Source: Microbacterium hydrocarbonoxydans (lineage in GTDB: Bacteria; Actinomycetota; Actinomycetes; Actinomycetales; Microbacteriaceae). From it: a stretch of 64,000 nucleotides of DNA. Made by a program: the position numbers and the translations under genes. Below the pieces are notes generated by a model. The model had not been told where the DNA came from, made no database searches, and saw only the letters and a program-made list of their open reading frames with translations. This document shows, one piece after another, positions 40,707 to 50,092 of this stretch. Each line of letters opens with the position of its first letter. The first letter of the stretch is position 1. The DNA is taken from NCBI RefSeq assembly GCF_904831005.1, contig NZ_LR882982.1, positions 1-64,000 on the forward strand, written 5' to 3'.

Positions 40707-41642
40707 ATGTACTCCTTCCGGGTGCCGATCTTGCTCGATGGCGGCAAGCCTGACACGAGTGAGGATGAGCTTGTGCTCGCAGACTCACCGGAAGAGCGGA
40801 TCTGGTTGCAGGGCCCGGCGCCACTCAAAGAAGCATCGCGCATCACGTTTCGGGGATCGGGGTATCCCTCCCCCGAGGCGGCAGAACGAAGAGGCGCGGA
40901 ACTCTGCTTTACGCTTCGTCTCACGGCGTTGCGCGCGGGTGTGGGGATCGACTTCATGGAACGTCAGTCCTTCCCTAGTCTCAGCCCATACGCATTGGAC
41001 GCTGTGAACGCTGTCGTGCCGGAGAATGTCCGCGCAATCAATGAGAGGGCCGGCGTGCATGTGCACAAGACGGAAGAGCAACTTGTCACGTTCCAGGTGC
41101 ATGCCGTTGGGCAAGTGAGAACTTCCGAAACCAGTTTCAAAGGGCACTTCGTCGAAGCCCTTCGGGATGGCGTTCCGAATCAACGTGCCCGCCTTGCATT
41201 CGACCTCTTCAACCAAAGCGGTCGCGCACACGGGACCGATTCCCGCCTGCTGACACTTGTTTCTGCCGTCGAAGCTCTGGTGGTTCCGCAGAAGGTGCCC
41301 AGACAGGAGCAAGAACTCATCGCGAACCTCGCTCGACAGGTAGAGGCCTCCAGTCTCGTCGAGGATCCCGCGAGGCGAGCGGCATTGGCGAATAGAGTTC
41401 GCGCGCTTCGCCGGGAGTCGATCCGATCGGCAGCGCTACGCCTGGTCCAGAGGTTGGAGCCCCGTGAGTACGCAGGGATGGCACCGACGACATTCTTCGA
41501 TCGTGTCTACGAGCTTCGTAGCAGGTTGTCACACGGTGATTCCCCTTCGTGGCGAGAGGTGGGTGATGTGAGCGGTGAATTCGCGCATCTCACCCGTGAC
41601 CTCATCGACCTTGAGTTCACCTCCCCGGAACCGAATGTGTGA
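40707..41642 (+). CDS. HEPN-motif protein, unknown function
   Basis: 311-aa protein. The N-terminal half (MYSFRVPILLDGG...) looks beta-rich. The C-terminal half is helical and carries LRSRLSHGD (about residue 273), an R-x4-H motif typical of HEPN ribonucleases, preceded by LLTLVSAVEALVVPQK (about 182-197), as in ApeA-like and other HEPN domains. The codon and base composition is less GC-biased than neighbouring genes, suggesting transfer. TAGGCT lies 6 nt before ATG (leaderless). It overlaps the DUF1428 gene by GTGA. An RNase or phage-defence role is possible. Confidence 0.65.
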   Translation: MYSFRVPILLDGGKPDTSEDELVLADSPEERIWLQGPAPLKEASRITFRGSGYPSPEAAERRGAELCFTLRLTALRAGVGIDFMERQSFPSLSPYALDAVNAVVPENVRAINERAGVHVHKTEEQLVTFQVHAVGQVRTSETSFKGHFVEALRDGVPNQRARLAFDLFNQSGRAHGTDSRLLTLVSAVEALVVPQKVPRQEQELIANLARQVEASSLVEDPARRAALANRVRALRRESIRSAALRLVQRLEPREYAGMAPTTFFDRVYELRSRLSHGDSPSWREVGDVSGEFAHLTRDLIDLEFTSPEPNV

Positions 41643-42061
41643 GTGAGCTGATGACGTTCGCTGACATCACCGCCGTTCCCGTGGCGACCGAACGCAAGGC
41701 CGCCTACCTCGACTTTTCGAAGCGGATGGCAGACGTCTATCGCGATCATGGTGCGATCAGCGTCGTCGACTATTGGCAGTCGGGCGGGCCAGCCGACCCG
41801 GCTGACTTTCACGCAGACGGGGCGTCGTACGAACCAGGCGAGCTGAAGAGCATCGCAGGCCTCGTCGGAGCGAGCACTCAGGAGTCGGTCGTGGTGACGG
41901 TGACGACTTGGCCGTCGCGCGAGGTGCGTGACCGAGGGACTGCTGCCGTCACGCAGGATCCGCGCGTGACCGAGACTCTTGATGAAGAGCCCGTGTTCGA
42001 CGGAGGTCGCGTGGTCGGAGACAGCTTCGAGATCGCGATGAGCATTCAGCGCGACGAGTGA
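41639..42061 (+). CDS. DUF1428-family protein
   Basis: 140-aa ferredoxin-like-fold protein. It shows the repeated DUF1428 pattern: FADITAVPVATERKAAYLDFSKRMADVYRDHGA near the N-terminus and VVVTVTTWPSREVRDRGTAAVTQDPRV in the second half, ending FDGGRVVGDSFEIAMS. The GTG at 41639 overlaps the upstream stop (GTGA); an ATG at 41651 is also possible. Members are small soluble proteins of unknown function. Confidence 0.75.
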   Translation: MSELMTFADITAVPVATERKAAYLDFSKRMADVYRDHGAISVVDYWQSGGPADPADFHADGASYEPGELKSIAGLVGASTQESVVVTVTTWPSREVRDRGTAAVTQDPRVTETLDEEPVFDGGRVVGDSFEIAMSIQRDE

Positions 42062-42067
42062 CACCGC

Positions 42068-42451
42068 TCAGTTCGGGGTGCAGTGGGCGACCATCGCGTC
42101 AGTTGCCGTGCGCAGCTGAGCCGATGCCGCATCCATGCCGCTGACGTCACCCGCGACAGCCTTCTCACCCGCGGTGGCGAAGGCGTCGATGCTCGCCGTC
42201 CACTCGTCGCGGAGGGTGACGAACTCCGCCGGACCGTCGATGCCGCGGATCTTCTCGGCCACCGCTCTGACCTCGCCGAGTGCCGCCTGTGCAGCCTCGG
42301 GAGTAGGTGAGCTGAAGCTCTCGAGCACACCCGACACCTGCACGGCCTGGGCCGCGACCTGACCGCAGGCGGCGACGGTCGACGCCTGCGAGCATCCGGA
42401 GAGGAGCAGGATGCCGACGGCGAGCGACGCGAGCGCGGGGAGCTTCTTCAT
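42068..42451 (-). CDS. Small putative lipoprotein
   Basis: 127-aa secreted protein with signal peptide KKLPALASLAVGILLLSGC (lipobox LLSGC) and a mostly helical mature domain with Cys at CGQV and near the end (HCTPN), which may form a disulfide. TACCCT lies 7 nt upstream of the ATG, consistent with a leaderless transcript. Function unknown. Confidence 0.75.
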   Translation of the reverse strand: MKKLPALASLAVGILLLSGCSQASTVAACGQVAAQAVQVSGVLESFSSPTPEAAQAALGEVRAVAEKIRGIDGPAEFVTLRDEWTASIDAFATAGEKAVAGDVSGMDAASAQLRTATDAMVAHCTPN

Positions 42452-42483
42452 GCCTGTCAGGGTAGCGAGGGGAGATGTGAGGT

Positions 42484-42795
42484 CTACTGCGAGCCCCAGA
42501 CGACGCCCACGAAGGTGACGGGCTTGCCCGCGGCTTCTGCGTAGGCGATCTCTCGCAGGGTGGACTCGCCGAAGTGCTCGCCTCGGTTCACGACTTCGAC
42601 GCGGTCAGCCAGGTCGATCCTGCGCAGGTGCAGCTCGCCGAGCGCGGTCTTCTGTTCGTCGGTGATCGGGGTGTCGATCTCGGTCGGCATGAGGACGATG
42701 AATCCGGCGAGGGTCAGCATCCGGCTCAGCGCGCGCATGTCGTCGGCGTATCGCATGGAGCCGCAGATGCAGACGATCTCGGGGCGGGTGGGCAT
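42484..42795 (-). CDS. DUF4406/nucleoside deoxyribosyltransferase-like protein
   Basis: 103-aa Rossmann-like protein. The N-terminal IVCICGSMRYADDMRALSRMLTLAGFIVLMP and C-terminal NRGEHFGESTLREIAYAEAAGKPV (with the GES and E..YA motifs) match the fold of nucleoside 2-deoxyribosyltransferases and DUF4406 proteins. It is shorter than the enzymes, so catalysis is uncertain. Confidence 0.7.
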   Translation of the reverse strand: MPTRPEIVCICGSMRYADDMRALSRMLTLAGFIVLMPTEIDTPITDEQKTALGELHLRRIDLADRVEVVNRGEHFGESTLREIAYAEAAGKPVTFVGVVWGSQ

Positions 42796-42869
42796 GGCTT
42801 CAGTCTCGCATCCGCTTCGCGACCGGGCTCTCTGAACCCACGGCGGATGCAGCGGTCTAGGCTCGCCTC

Positions 42870-43145
42870 ATGAGCGAGCCCAGCGCCGAGCCCTCCCTGA
42901 TTCAGCAGCGTCTGGCATTGCAGCGCCGCAAGAACTTCGCGCTCTACACGATCGTGTTCTCGACGGTGCTGCTCGCGGGATGGGCCGTTGCGATCGCGCT
43001 CGATCCGAGCGCGGTGTACCGCTGGATCAGCCTGGTCGTCTTCGGCGCTGGAGTGGGGGTCGGGATCTTCGAGCTGCGCAAGGCACGTCGAGCGATTGGG
43101 GAGTTCGAAGGCCGGCACGGTCGCCGTGCCGGCCTCCAAGACTGA
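42870..43145 (+). CDS. Small two-helix membrane protein
   Basis: 91-aa protein with two membrane segments (LYTIVFSTVLLAGWAVAIAL and WISLVVFGAGVGVGIFEL) and basic ends. TAGGCT lies 6 nt before the ATG (leaderless). The last codons (EFEGRHGRRAGLQD) are read through a perfect hairpin that may be the terminator of the convergent SDR remnant. Confidence 0.65.
   Translation: MSEPSAEPSLIQQRLALQRRKNFALYTIVFSTVLLAGWAVAIALDPSAVYRWISLVVFGAGVGVGIFELRKARRAIGEFEGRHGRRAGLQD
43109..43135. terminator. Perfect 12-bp hairpin at the edge of the SDR insertion site
   Basis: AGGCCGGCACGG and CCGTGCCGGCCT form a 12-bp stem with a 3-nt loop, 16 bp beyond the SDR stop codon remnant at 43151. On the minus strand it sits where a terminator for the original SDR gene would be. 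It is also inside the end of the convergent gene. Confidence 0.5.
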
Positions 43146-43150
43146 GGTGC

Positions 43151-43177
43151 TTACTGCACCGACCAGCCACCGTCGGA
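43151..43177 (-). pseudogene. Remnant of SDR 3' end (last 8 codons plus stop)
   Basis: Reading the minus strand gives SDGGWSVQ and stop TAA, identical to the C-terminus of the intact SDR at 51328. The 20 bp ggtgcttactgcaccgacca at 43146-43165 is repeated exactly at 50088-50107. This marks the outer edge of an inserted segment. Confidence 0.8.
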
Positions 43178-43234
43178 TGGCGAGGGCGGACGTCTGCGGC
43201 TAAGCGGAGCGCCGCGGGAGCCGATACGACTCCG

Positions 43235-46200
43235 TCAGTTGCCAGCCACGATCAAACCTTCTGAACGTCGTTCGAGTCGTCCGGTGCTCAGCCCAGTGTC
43301 CAGGGCCTCGCTCAGGCGATCGCCAATTCCCGATGTCACGCGCTTTCCGCCGAAGAGGCCGAGCGACTCACGCTTGACCTCCTCATCGGTCATCCCGCCA
43401 CTCAGGTCGGCAACAACCGCCATAGCATTCGCGATCTCAACGAGAGGGACATGCTCGAGAGGCCGAACCGACCCGTTGGCGGGACGACGGACGTCCCTCC
43501 ACATGCGTGCATCGACATCTCGTGGCCACAGGACTGTCCGGTCGTTCGACCGAACGAATTCTGACGGGACACAACGGAGTATTGCCTCTGCACGAGAAGC
43601 ATGGACCTTGCTCAGACCGAAGGCGCCGGCCACGAGCTTCACTAGGCGCATTCGGTGAATAGGGCCCTCATGCGTGATTACCTCCTGCACAAGGTCTCGT
43701 ACTCGCTGAGCCGCGGCTGGCGATGGCAGAGAATCGAGAACGGCGATGCCGCCCGCGGTTCGCGACGACCACTCCGAGAAGCCACGGATTCGCGGATGCT
43801 GCAGATCTGCAACCACAGGGGCCGGTGCCGATTGCGCTAGGGGGCCGGGCTCGGACATTGCCGCGCGCGATTCTGGCTCGTCCGGAGCGCTCGTCTCGGA
43901 GGCGACCGATGCCACGGCTGCGAGACCTCCGACGTCGGGCGAAGACGTCTGTACCATTGCTTCTTTGTCGGCACGACGCGCAGCAGCTGTCGCCTCCGTT
44001 ACGGCGGAACTGATGCGATCGATTGTTGCATCCCGTTGCTGCAGCCACTCGGGAAGCCACACGCGCTCCACGCCCGGCCAGTGCATGAGGCCCTTCAGGA
44101 CATCTGTGGGCAGCGCATCGCGGTCGGCCACAGTACGCCGCTCGCGCCACGTCGGGCCGTCGAGCAGAACGGCGAGCGCCGGTTGTTCAGGATCGTCTGT
44201 TGCCGAGACTGCGATGTCGACGCGGAAATCAGAAAGACCGATGTCCGTCTGCACCACGTGTCCTCGGTCACGAAGCGCTGTGGCGATCTCTTCTCGATGG
44301 CGATCGACGAATCCGGACCGGGCTACCTCGTCTGCATTCTCATCGATACCGTCAGCAGCAAGCTGCAGATATGAGCGCAGATGCTTGATACCCACGGATG
44401 ACGTTTGTTCGGCTCGTAGGTCTGACGGATCGAAGCTGGCGAACAGAACCACTTCTCGACGTGCACGCGTGATGGCGACGTTGAGACGGCGTTCTCCACC
44501 CGCACGCGAGAGCGGCCCGAAGTTGAGTGGCAGGTCACCACGCTCGTTCGCGCTGAAGGCCACGGAGAAGAGGATCGTGTCGCGCTCGTCTCCCTGCACG
44601 TTTTCCAGGTTCTTCACGAAAAGTCCGTCGCGCTGGTCGAGAGCGGCGGCGATTCGGTCGTCCGACTCGTCGCGCAGAAGCGATTCGATAAGTGAGCGTT
44701 GTTGCGCATTGAACGTCACGACTCCGAGCGACGGAGGCGTGTCGGACGCGGCGAAGCGCCGGGCGATGTCTCCGACGATGGCACGGGCTTCGACGATGTT
44801 GGTGCGAAGATCCCGTCCTCGTCCGCTTCTGTTGAAGTGACCGTCGACCCTGACGAGCGAAACTCCGTGACCGGATACCGATGGTCGTGAAGAGGACCTC
44901 GTCGGCCAGGGTGCAGGGAAAGACGCGAGTCGGCCGTCGTAGTACTTGTGATTGCTGAACGCGATCAGCGCCTCGTCCTGACTCCGGTAGTGCCAGGACA
45001 ACCAGCGTCTGGGCACCTGCGCTTGGACACACTCGCTCAGGATGGATTCCTCATCGGCGATCGCGGTGCTGTCCGTGGTCACCACCTCATCGGAGTCGGT
45101 GACCACATCGGCGAAGCTGGTCGGTGGCATCTGTTTGCTGTCGCCCACCACCACCACCGAGTTCGATCGCCCCATCGCGCCGATCGCATCAGGAACTCTG
45201 ATCTGCGACGCCTCATCGAAGACGACGATGTCGAACAGGTCGCCGGTTGCCGGGAAGAAGCGTGAGACGGATTCGGGACTCGCCAGCACGCATGGGGTGA
45301 TCTGCGTGATCAGATCTGCATAGCCATCCATCAGTCCGCGCACTGAGAGCCCCCCGCGCTGGCGCCCGATCTGGCGTTTGAGTTCGCCGAGGCGCCCGCC
45401 GCTGTATGCTGCGTCGATCTTCCTCCGGCCGAGTATTTCGGCGGGAATCCAACGTGGAAGCTCGGCTCGGATCGCGGCTGTGCTTGAGGTGAATCTTTCG
45501 ACGGATCGGCCGTGAGCCTGAGGGTCGAACATCTCGAGGCCCTGCGCATTCTCGCGCTCCACCAACGATGAGGCCGCCACGCCTTTGTCGAAGGCGATCG
45601 ACGCATCGTCTGCCAGCACGCGTCCCGAGATGAGTGCTGCGTGTGCGTCTGAGAGTCCATAGCTTCGCAGAGGCTCGAGCGCCCGAGCGAACGCCACCCA
45701 TCTCTGCAGGGACGTGGGAGTAGGGGTGTCGAGTGCCCGCGAACCGCGAGTTGCTCCCCACGCATCGACCACGGCGCGCGGCGAGGCCCAACTCTTCAAC
45801 ACCCCGGCTCCGATCTTCGGCGAAGCCATCACTTCGAGTGAACGCCAAGCTGTCCCGAGCTTTGCGAGCGCGCCGGAAAGCGCCGGATCCGCAGGCGAGG
45901 TGCGATAGGTCTCTCGCAGAATCGTTGCGTCCAGATCGTGAGGTCGCAACTCGAGAGCCCCGCTGAGCCAGACGAGCCAATCGAGCTGCGACGCGGCGCG
46001 CGCCGCGTCGGTCGCATCGAACGGGTTCCAACCCGCACCGACCACGGAGACGGGGAGCGAGAGGAGTCCGTTGCGCAGAGCAGCCGCCGACGCCGCTGTC
46101 GCTTCCACCTGTCCGGTCAACTGCGCGATGGATTTCGGAGGCACGCTCTTCAGAGGCACCAACAGGCTGTCGCCGAACATCTCGAGCGCCGATCGTTGAC

Positions 46201-49200
46201 GCTTGCGTCGGCCGAAGAACCCAGAGGCATCGGCAGCCTGAGCTGCTATGTGAACGGCACCGGGCGCCGGGTTCGCGCTCAGCGCGTGGAGGCTCACGGT
46301 GTTCGTCCACTGCGGTGATGCGGCCGTGAGCGTTCGAAGGTGCTGCTGAAGAGCGCTGAGTTCACCGGACCGGACGCGGGGGAGCAGCTGATCGAGGGAC
46401 TCAAGAGAGAAGCGTGGAGCTCCCGCGAGCTGTGACCAGCGTTCGATGAACTCAGGCGAGGTACTGTGCGAGAGTGCCGGCGACTCGCCGGTCGTGACGA
46501 CGAGGTCTCCGATCGCCTGGTCGAAGTCCATCGCTGCTCGATGCAGGGCCCCGATGTCCGACGGGTCGTGAGATGTGACGTCGACGAAACCCCAGCCGTT
46601 GAGCTCCGCTGGTCGGACAAGGTCGGCAGTGTCCGGCAGGCGTCTCAGCGTCGCGCGGACGAAGTCGATCTGCGTGGTGGAACTCGTCGAGACGAAAGCG
46701 GTCGGGATGTCGAGCGTAGGAGCATCGGGCTCGAACGCCAGGAGGCGATCCCTCGATGTGTAGAACGACATGCCCGCGGTGTTGCTCTCGTGGAGGCGGT
46801 CAGCGTACCGGCGCAGAGTGTTCCGGCTCGATACGGCGTTCTCGTTCTGTGCGCTGAGGGCGGCGCCGTCCGGGCGGGCGGTCGTTTCGAGTGCCTCTTT
46901 CAACTGCGCACGGACTGCGTTCGGGCGAGCGCCCTTGTCATGGAGATCGAGCGAGAACGGCCCCAGTCCGACGGCATCGAGGCGCTGCTTCACGACGTCC
47001 AGTGCCGCGCGCTTCTCAGCGACGAAAAGCACTCTCTTGCCGTTGACGATCGCATGAGCGAGAAGGTTCGTGATGGTCTGTGACTTCCCTGTGCCGGGAG
47101 GGCCTTCGAGTACGAACGTCCGGTCAGCGACCGCTTCCGAGACCGCATCGAGTTGCGAGGAGTCCGCCGGCACAGGCAAGGACGTGCCGAGGGCATCCAG
47201 ATCCACTGAGGTCGGCGACGGTGATGGGTCCTCAAACGATGCCGTCGGCGTATGAACGAGATGCTTGACGAGCGGGTTCGACGTGAAGGTCTCCCAGCTC
47301 TCGTCGAGGTCCTTCCACAGCCGGTACTTGCTGAACTGAAGGATCGACAGGTCTGCGGAGTCCTCTACGGTGAACGGCAAACGCGCTTCCGCCAGAGCCT
47401 GCCGCGCAGCCGCGAATGCAGCTGCGAGATTGATGCCGGCTTCATCCTTCACCGGGTTCTCGAGACCGGGGATGCGGATGCCGTGAGTCACCCGCAGCTT
47501 CTCGAGCAGGCAGTAGTTCGGTGTGGATTCACCCGTGTCGTCCACGCGCATACGGAACACAGAGCCGCGGCCCGCGGGCTCGAGAGTCACAGGCAGGAGG
47601 ATGAGCGGCGACCTGAGGTCGCGATCGTTGAATCGCCAGCGCAGCATTCCGAACGCGACGTAGAGATTGTTCGCGCCTGTTTCCTCGGCGATGGTGCGCG
47701 CCTTGTATGCCAGGGCGCGAAGTCGCGCGGTGTAGGCCCCCTCGGTGATGTCGACATAGGCGGACTTCCGGGACATGAGCAAGTCCGAGCGGACAGCTTC
47801 AGGCAGGTCGCGTCCGAACTGAACACCGCGGGTCTTGTCGACATCGGGGATTCGATCGCTGGGAAGGAGTGTGATCGGGGACCCGCTGTTGATCAGATCC
47901 TCGAATGTGGCTAGAGCTGGCTGCGGCACGGCGATGGAGTGACCCGCTGACGGCGTGTAGTTGATGAGGCGATTGCGCAGGCTCAGGTCGAGCAGGGAGT
48001 TCTTCCACGAGCTCACGCGCGCAGGCAGCCTGCGCGCGTCATCACCGGCGAGATCCGTGGCGGAGGGGTTGTACTGCAATGGATCCGGAGCTGCGGCCGC
48101 GCGGTACTCGTGCACCGTGACTTCGCCGTTCGAGCCGATCGAGCGACTCGGCAGGGGATAGATAGCTGCTTGTCGAGCCTGTAAGACATCGGTCACGCCG
48201 ATGACCCGAGTGGGGTCCACTTTGCCGTCGGTGAATGGCTGTCGTCGGGCGGCCCCGAACGGCGCGGATTCCGCCCCTCCGGTCATCTTCGTCGTTTCCA
48301 CGAGCCCGATCTTGCCGAGTCCGACGAGGTTGATCGCCTCGCTGGCCTCTGCCTGCGCAGGTGCGTCCAGGCTCGACCATTCCCTCCAGTATCCGAGGAA
48401 GATGTGACCTTCAAGAAGCCACAGGGTCGAGTTGATCCCGGCTTCCTCCAGGGCCGCGGCCAGGGTCAACGTCGTATCCATGCAGGTGCCAAGGCGCCCC
48501 TCGAGCACTTCGGCCGGAGTGCGCACTTTCTGCCCCGTGAGTCCCCAGCTCGCTGGCGGCTCCGCGTAACGGATGTCTCGCGCGCGTGCGGCGTCGTAGA
48601 TCGCTTCGACCATCGAGTCGACTCGATCAGGATCGCCCTGCTGATACCCGTCGAGTGCCGACGAACCCGTCCGGTTGCCCAGAAGCGTCGATGCCTCGAC
48701 AAGAAGAGCGCTGATGGCTGATGACTGAGGCTGGATGAATGCGGCGAGCAACTCGAGACTCAGCGGCATCGGCTTGGCCATCCACTGATTCGCGGCCAGT
48801 AGTTGAACGTCCGAGCGTTGGCTCGCGATCTCGTCACCGTTCGCGTCCCTCAACGTCGCTGTAACCGTGCCGGGCATGGGCGACTCGACCGCGAGCATGC
48901 GACCTGGATCCAGCCGCAGATCGACGTTACGAAGAGTCGTGTCATGGTCTCCGTCGAGGTCGACGATCAGAACGCGGGGGTCTCCCAGCGATCCCAACTG
49001 ACAGTCGACCTCGACCTCCACGGACGCGCCTCGCAGCTCGGGGCCTCGGTAGGAGATCGTAAGCTGCGGCACGACCGAGATGCCCGTTCGCGCGACAGCG
49101 AAACTCAACGGACTGAGCACAGAAGCGTCGAGCGAGGCAGCGGATCCCGATTCGTCGATGAGCGTCGGAGACTCGAAGGCTTCCCGGGCCGCGGGAGAGG

Positions 49201-49687
49201 CGGTCGGCTCATTTGGTTCCTGGTGCGTGGATTCGGTCGACGTGTTCAGCGCTGTTAGGACCTCCGACTTCAGGAGTCCGATCGCGTCGGCGTCTTCGTC
49301 GGCAGCAATCGCTCGCAAGAGGATCTCGGTCGAATCAAGAGCCCGGAAAGTCTGGGCGACTGTGAACTCTTCACTGTGCGCCCACTTGTTGCGGACGTCG
49401 CGGAGCTCACTCGCACAGTTGCTCGCCTGCCTGTCGATGAGGTCAGTGAAGGGGAAACCCAGCGTCCCGAGCCGCTCCGTCAGGACGCGAAGTTGCAGTG
49501 AAAGATCACGGGGGTTGTAGCGGTCCACCCGCCGGCCGGCCTGCCGGTCCTTCGCCGCGAGGATCTGTGTCCAATCCGACACCTCCGGGGCGACCTCGGC
49601 GAGACGTCGAGTCACGAACGGGACCAGCGCTCGGGCGGCAGCGGTCAACGCCTGCTCGACATACGCGGCCGGACTGAAGTCGCTCAT
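43235..49687 (-). CDS. Giant HEPN - DUF4011 helicase - REase - DUF3320 defence protein (Hhe-like)
   Basis: About 2150 aa. Domains in order: Swt1-type HEPN at the N-terminus with LRDVRNKWAHSE near residue 100 (R-x4-H RNase motif); a beta-sandwich/transglutaminase-like region with LGTCMDTTLTLAAALEEAG; DUF4011 (about 570-760); a split SF1 helicase with Walker A EGPPGTGKSQT near 862, Walker B VVFDEASQI near 1487, SWHYRSQDE near 1565 and VTRARREVVLF near 1745; an MTES_1575-type nuclease (DFRVDIAV ... LAVLLDGPTW, about 1800-1860); and a C-terminal DUF3320 (HPRIRGFSEWS ... ). This architecture matches single-protein HEPN-helicase-nuclease phage-defence systems. Start at 49687 or 49702 (ATG). It lies between two SDR 3'-end copies. 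Confidence 0.88.
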   Translation of the reverse strand: MSDFSPAAYVEQALTAAARALVPFVTRRLAEVAPEVSDWTQILAAKDRQAGRRVDRYNPRDLSLQLRVLTERLGTLGFPFTDLIDRQASNCASELRDVRNKWAHSEEFTVAQTFRALDSTEILLRAIAADEDADAIGLLKSEVLTALNTSTESTHQEPNEPTASPAAREAFESPTLIDESGSAASLDASVLSPLSFAVARTGISVVPQLTISYRGPELRGASVEVEVDCQLGSLGDPRVLIVDLDGDHDTTLRNVDLRLDPGRMLAVESPMPGTVTATLRDANGDEIASQRSDVQLLAANQWMAKPMPLSLELLAAFIQPQSSAISALLVEASTLLGNRTGSSALDGYQQGDPDRVDSMVEAIYDAARARDIRYAEPPASWGLTGQKVRTPAEVLEGRLGTCMDTTLTLAAALEEAGINSTLWLLEGHIFLGYWREWSSLDAPAQAEASEAINLVGLGKIGLVETTKMTGGAESAPFGAARRQPFTDGKVDPTRVIGVTDVLQARQAAIYPLPSRSIGSNGEVTVHEYRAAAAPDPLQYNPSATDLAGDDARRLPARVSSWKNSLLDLSLRNRLINYTPSAGHSIAVPQPALATFEDLINSGSPITLLPSDRIPDVDKTRGVQFGRDLPEAVRSDLLMSRKSAYVDITEGAYTARLRALAYKARTIAEETGANNLYVAFGMLRWRFNDRDLRSPLILLPVTLEPAGRGSVFRMRVDDTGESTPNYCLLEKLRVTHGIRIPGLENPVKDEAGINLAAAFAAARQALAEARLPFTVEDSADLSILQFSKYRLWKDLDESWETFTSNPLVKHLVHTPTASFEDPSPSPTSVDLDALGTSLPVPADSSQLDAVSEAVADRTFVLEGPPGTGKSQTITNLLAHAIVNGKRVLFVAEKRAALDVVKQRLDAVGLGPFSLDLHDKGARPNAVRAQLKEALETTARPDGAALSAQNENAVSSRNTLRRYADRLHESNTAGMSFYTSRDRLLAFEPDAPTLDIPTAFVSTSSTTQIDFVRATLRRLPDTADLVRPAELNGWGFVDVTSHDPSDIGALHRAAMDFDQAIGDLVVTTGESPALSHSTSPEFIERWSQLAGAPRFSLESLDQLLPRVRSGELSALQQHLRTLTAASPQWTNTVSLHALSANPAPGAVHIAAQAADASGFFGRRKRQRSALEMFGDSLLVPLKSVPPKSIAQLTGQVEATAASAAALRNGLLSLPVSVVGAGWNPFDATDAARAASQLDWLVWLSGALELRPHDLDATILRETYRTSPADPALSGALAKLGTAWRSLEVMASPKIGAGVLKSWASPRAVVDAWGATRGSRALDTPTPTSLQRWVAFARALEPLRSYGLSDAHAALISGRVLADDASIAFDKGVAASSLVERENAQGLEMFDPQAHGRSVERFTSSTAAIRAELPRWIPAEILGRRKIDAAYSGGRLGELKRQIGRQRGGLSVRGLMDGYADLITQITPCVLASPESVSRFFPATGDLFDIVVFDEASQIRVPDAIGAMGRSNSVVVVGDSKQMPPTSFADVVTDSDEVVTTDSTAIADEESILSECVQAQVPRRWLSWHYRSQDEALIAFSNHKYYDGRLASFPAPWPTRSSSRPSVSGHGVSLVRVDGHFNRSGRGRDLRTNIVEARAIVGDIARRFAASDTPPSLGVVTFNAQQRSLIESLLRDESDDRIAAALDQRDGLFVKNLENVQGDERDTILFSVAFSANERGDLPLNFGPLSRAGGERRLNVAITRARREVVLFASFDPSDLRAEQTSSVGIKHLRSYLQLAADGIDENADEVARSGFVDRHREEIATALRDRGHVVQTDIGLSDFRVDIAVSATDDPEQPALAVLLDGPTWRERRTVADRDALPTDVLKGLMHWPGVERVWLPEWLQQRDATIDRISSAVTEATAAARRADKEAMVQTSSPDVGGLAAVASVASETSAPDEPESRAAMSEPGPLAQSAPAPVVADLQHPRIRGFSEWSSRTAGGIAVLDSLPSPAAAQRVRDLVQEVITHEGPIHRMRLVKLVAGAFGLSKVHASRAEAILRCVPSEFVRSNDRTVLWPRDVDARMWRDVRRPANGSVRPLEHVPLVEIANAMAVVADLSGGMTDEEVKRESLGLFGGKRVTSGIGDRLSEALDTGLSTGRLERRSEGLIVAGN

Positions 49688-49800
49688 TGACCCTCTATTC
49701 ATCCGCCGACGCCCTCGGTTGGCCGTCATCCCTCACTGAGCATATGAGCTGAGGCGAATACGCACCCGTTTTCGGCGGTCGGGTGCGGAGACTGCAGGGC

Positions 49801-49998
49801 TCAGTGAACCCAGCCGTAGCCCATGCTGCCGGTTTCATGCATCCATTTGTGCCCGCAAAAGTTGCAGAGGTAGTTGGCCTCGTCCGCTGAGCCGAGGATC
49901 GAACCAACCTGGCGGGAGTGGAGCGGGACCAGATGTGGGTGCGGTGGTGTGTCACGCCCCGCAGTCTTCAGCTTCATGCAGTCCTCGCACATGCTCAT
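49801..49998 (-). CDS. Small zinc-ribbon protein
   Basis: 65-aa protein with two CxxC pairs (MCEDCMK at the N-terminus and YLCNFCGHKWMHE in the middle) that would bind one zinc. It lies about 110 bp upstream of the giant helicase gene on the same strand, within the same insert, and may be co-expressed with it. No role is recognised; an internal ATG at 49992 is an alternative start. Confidence 0.55.
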   Translation of the reverse strand: MSMCEDCMKLKTAGRDTPPHPHLVPLHSRQVGSILGSADEANYLCNFCGHKWMHETGSMGYGWVH

Positions 49999-50049
49999 GG
50001 CGGGAGTGTAGTGCCAAGGCGGACTGATGATCTCCGAACTTTAAAGGAA

Positions 50050-50078
50050 CGCCCCTGCCGTTCGGGTCGGCAGGGGCG
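50050..50078 (-). terminator. Rho-independent terminator behind the SDR 3'-end copy
   Basis: CGCCCCTGCCG and CGGCAGGGGCG form an 11-bp stem with a 7-nt loop. On the minus strand it is followed by TTCCTTTAAAG, a U-rich run. It sits 15 bp after the stop codon of the partial SDR copy, so the inserted element carries the gene end together with a terminator. Confidence 0.75.
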
Positions 50079-50092
50079 AGTCATCGGGGTGC

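Noticed and set aside
43178..50087. Integrase- or transposase-driven mobile element
   Set aside because: No recombinase, transposase or terminal inverted repeats are seen in the insert; the flanking SDR ends are the only sign of integration, so no specific element type is claimed.
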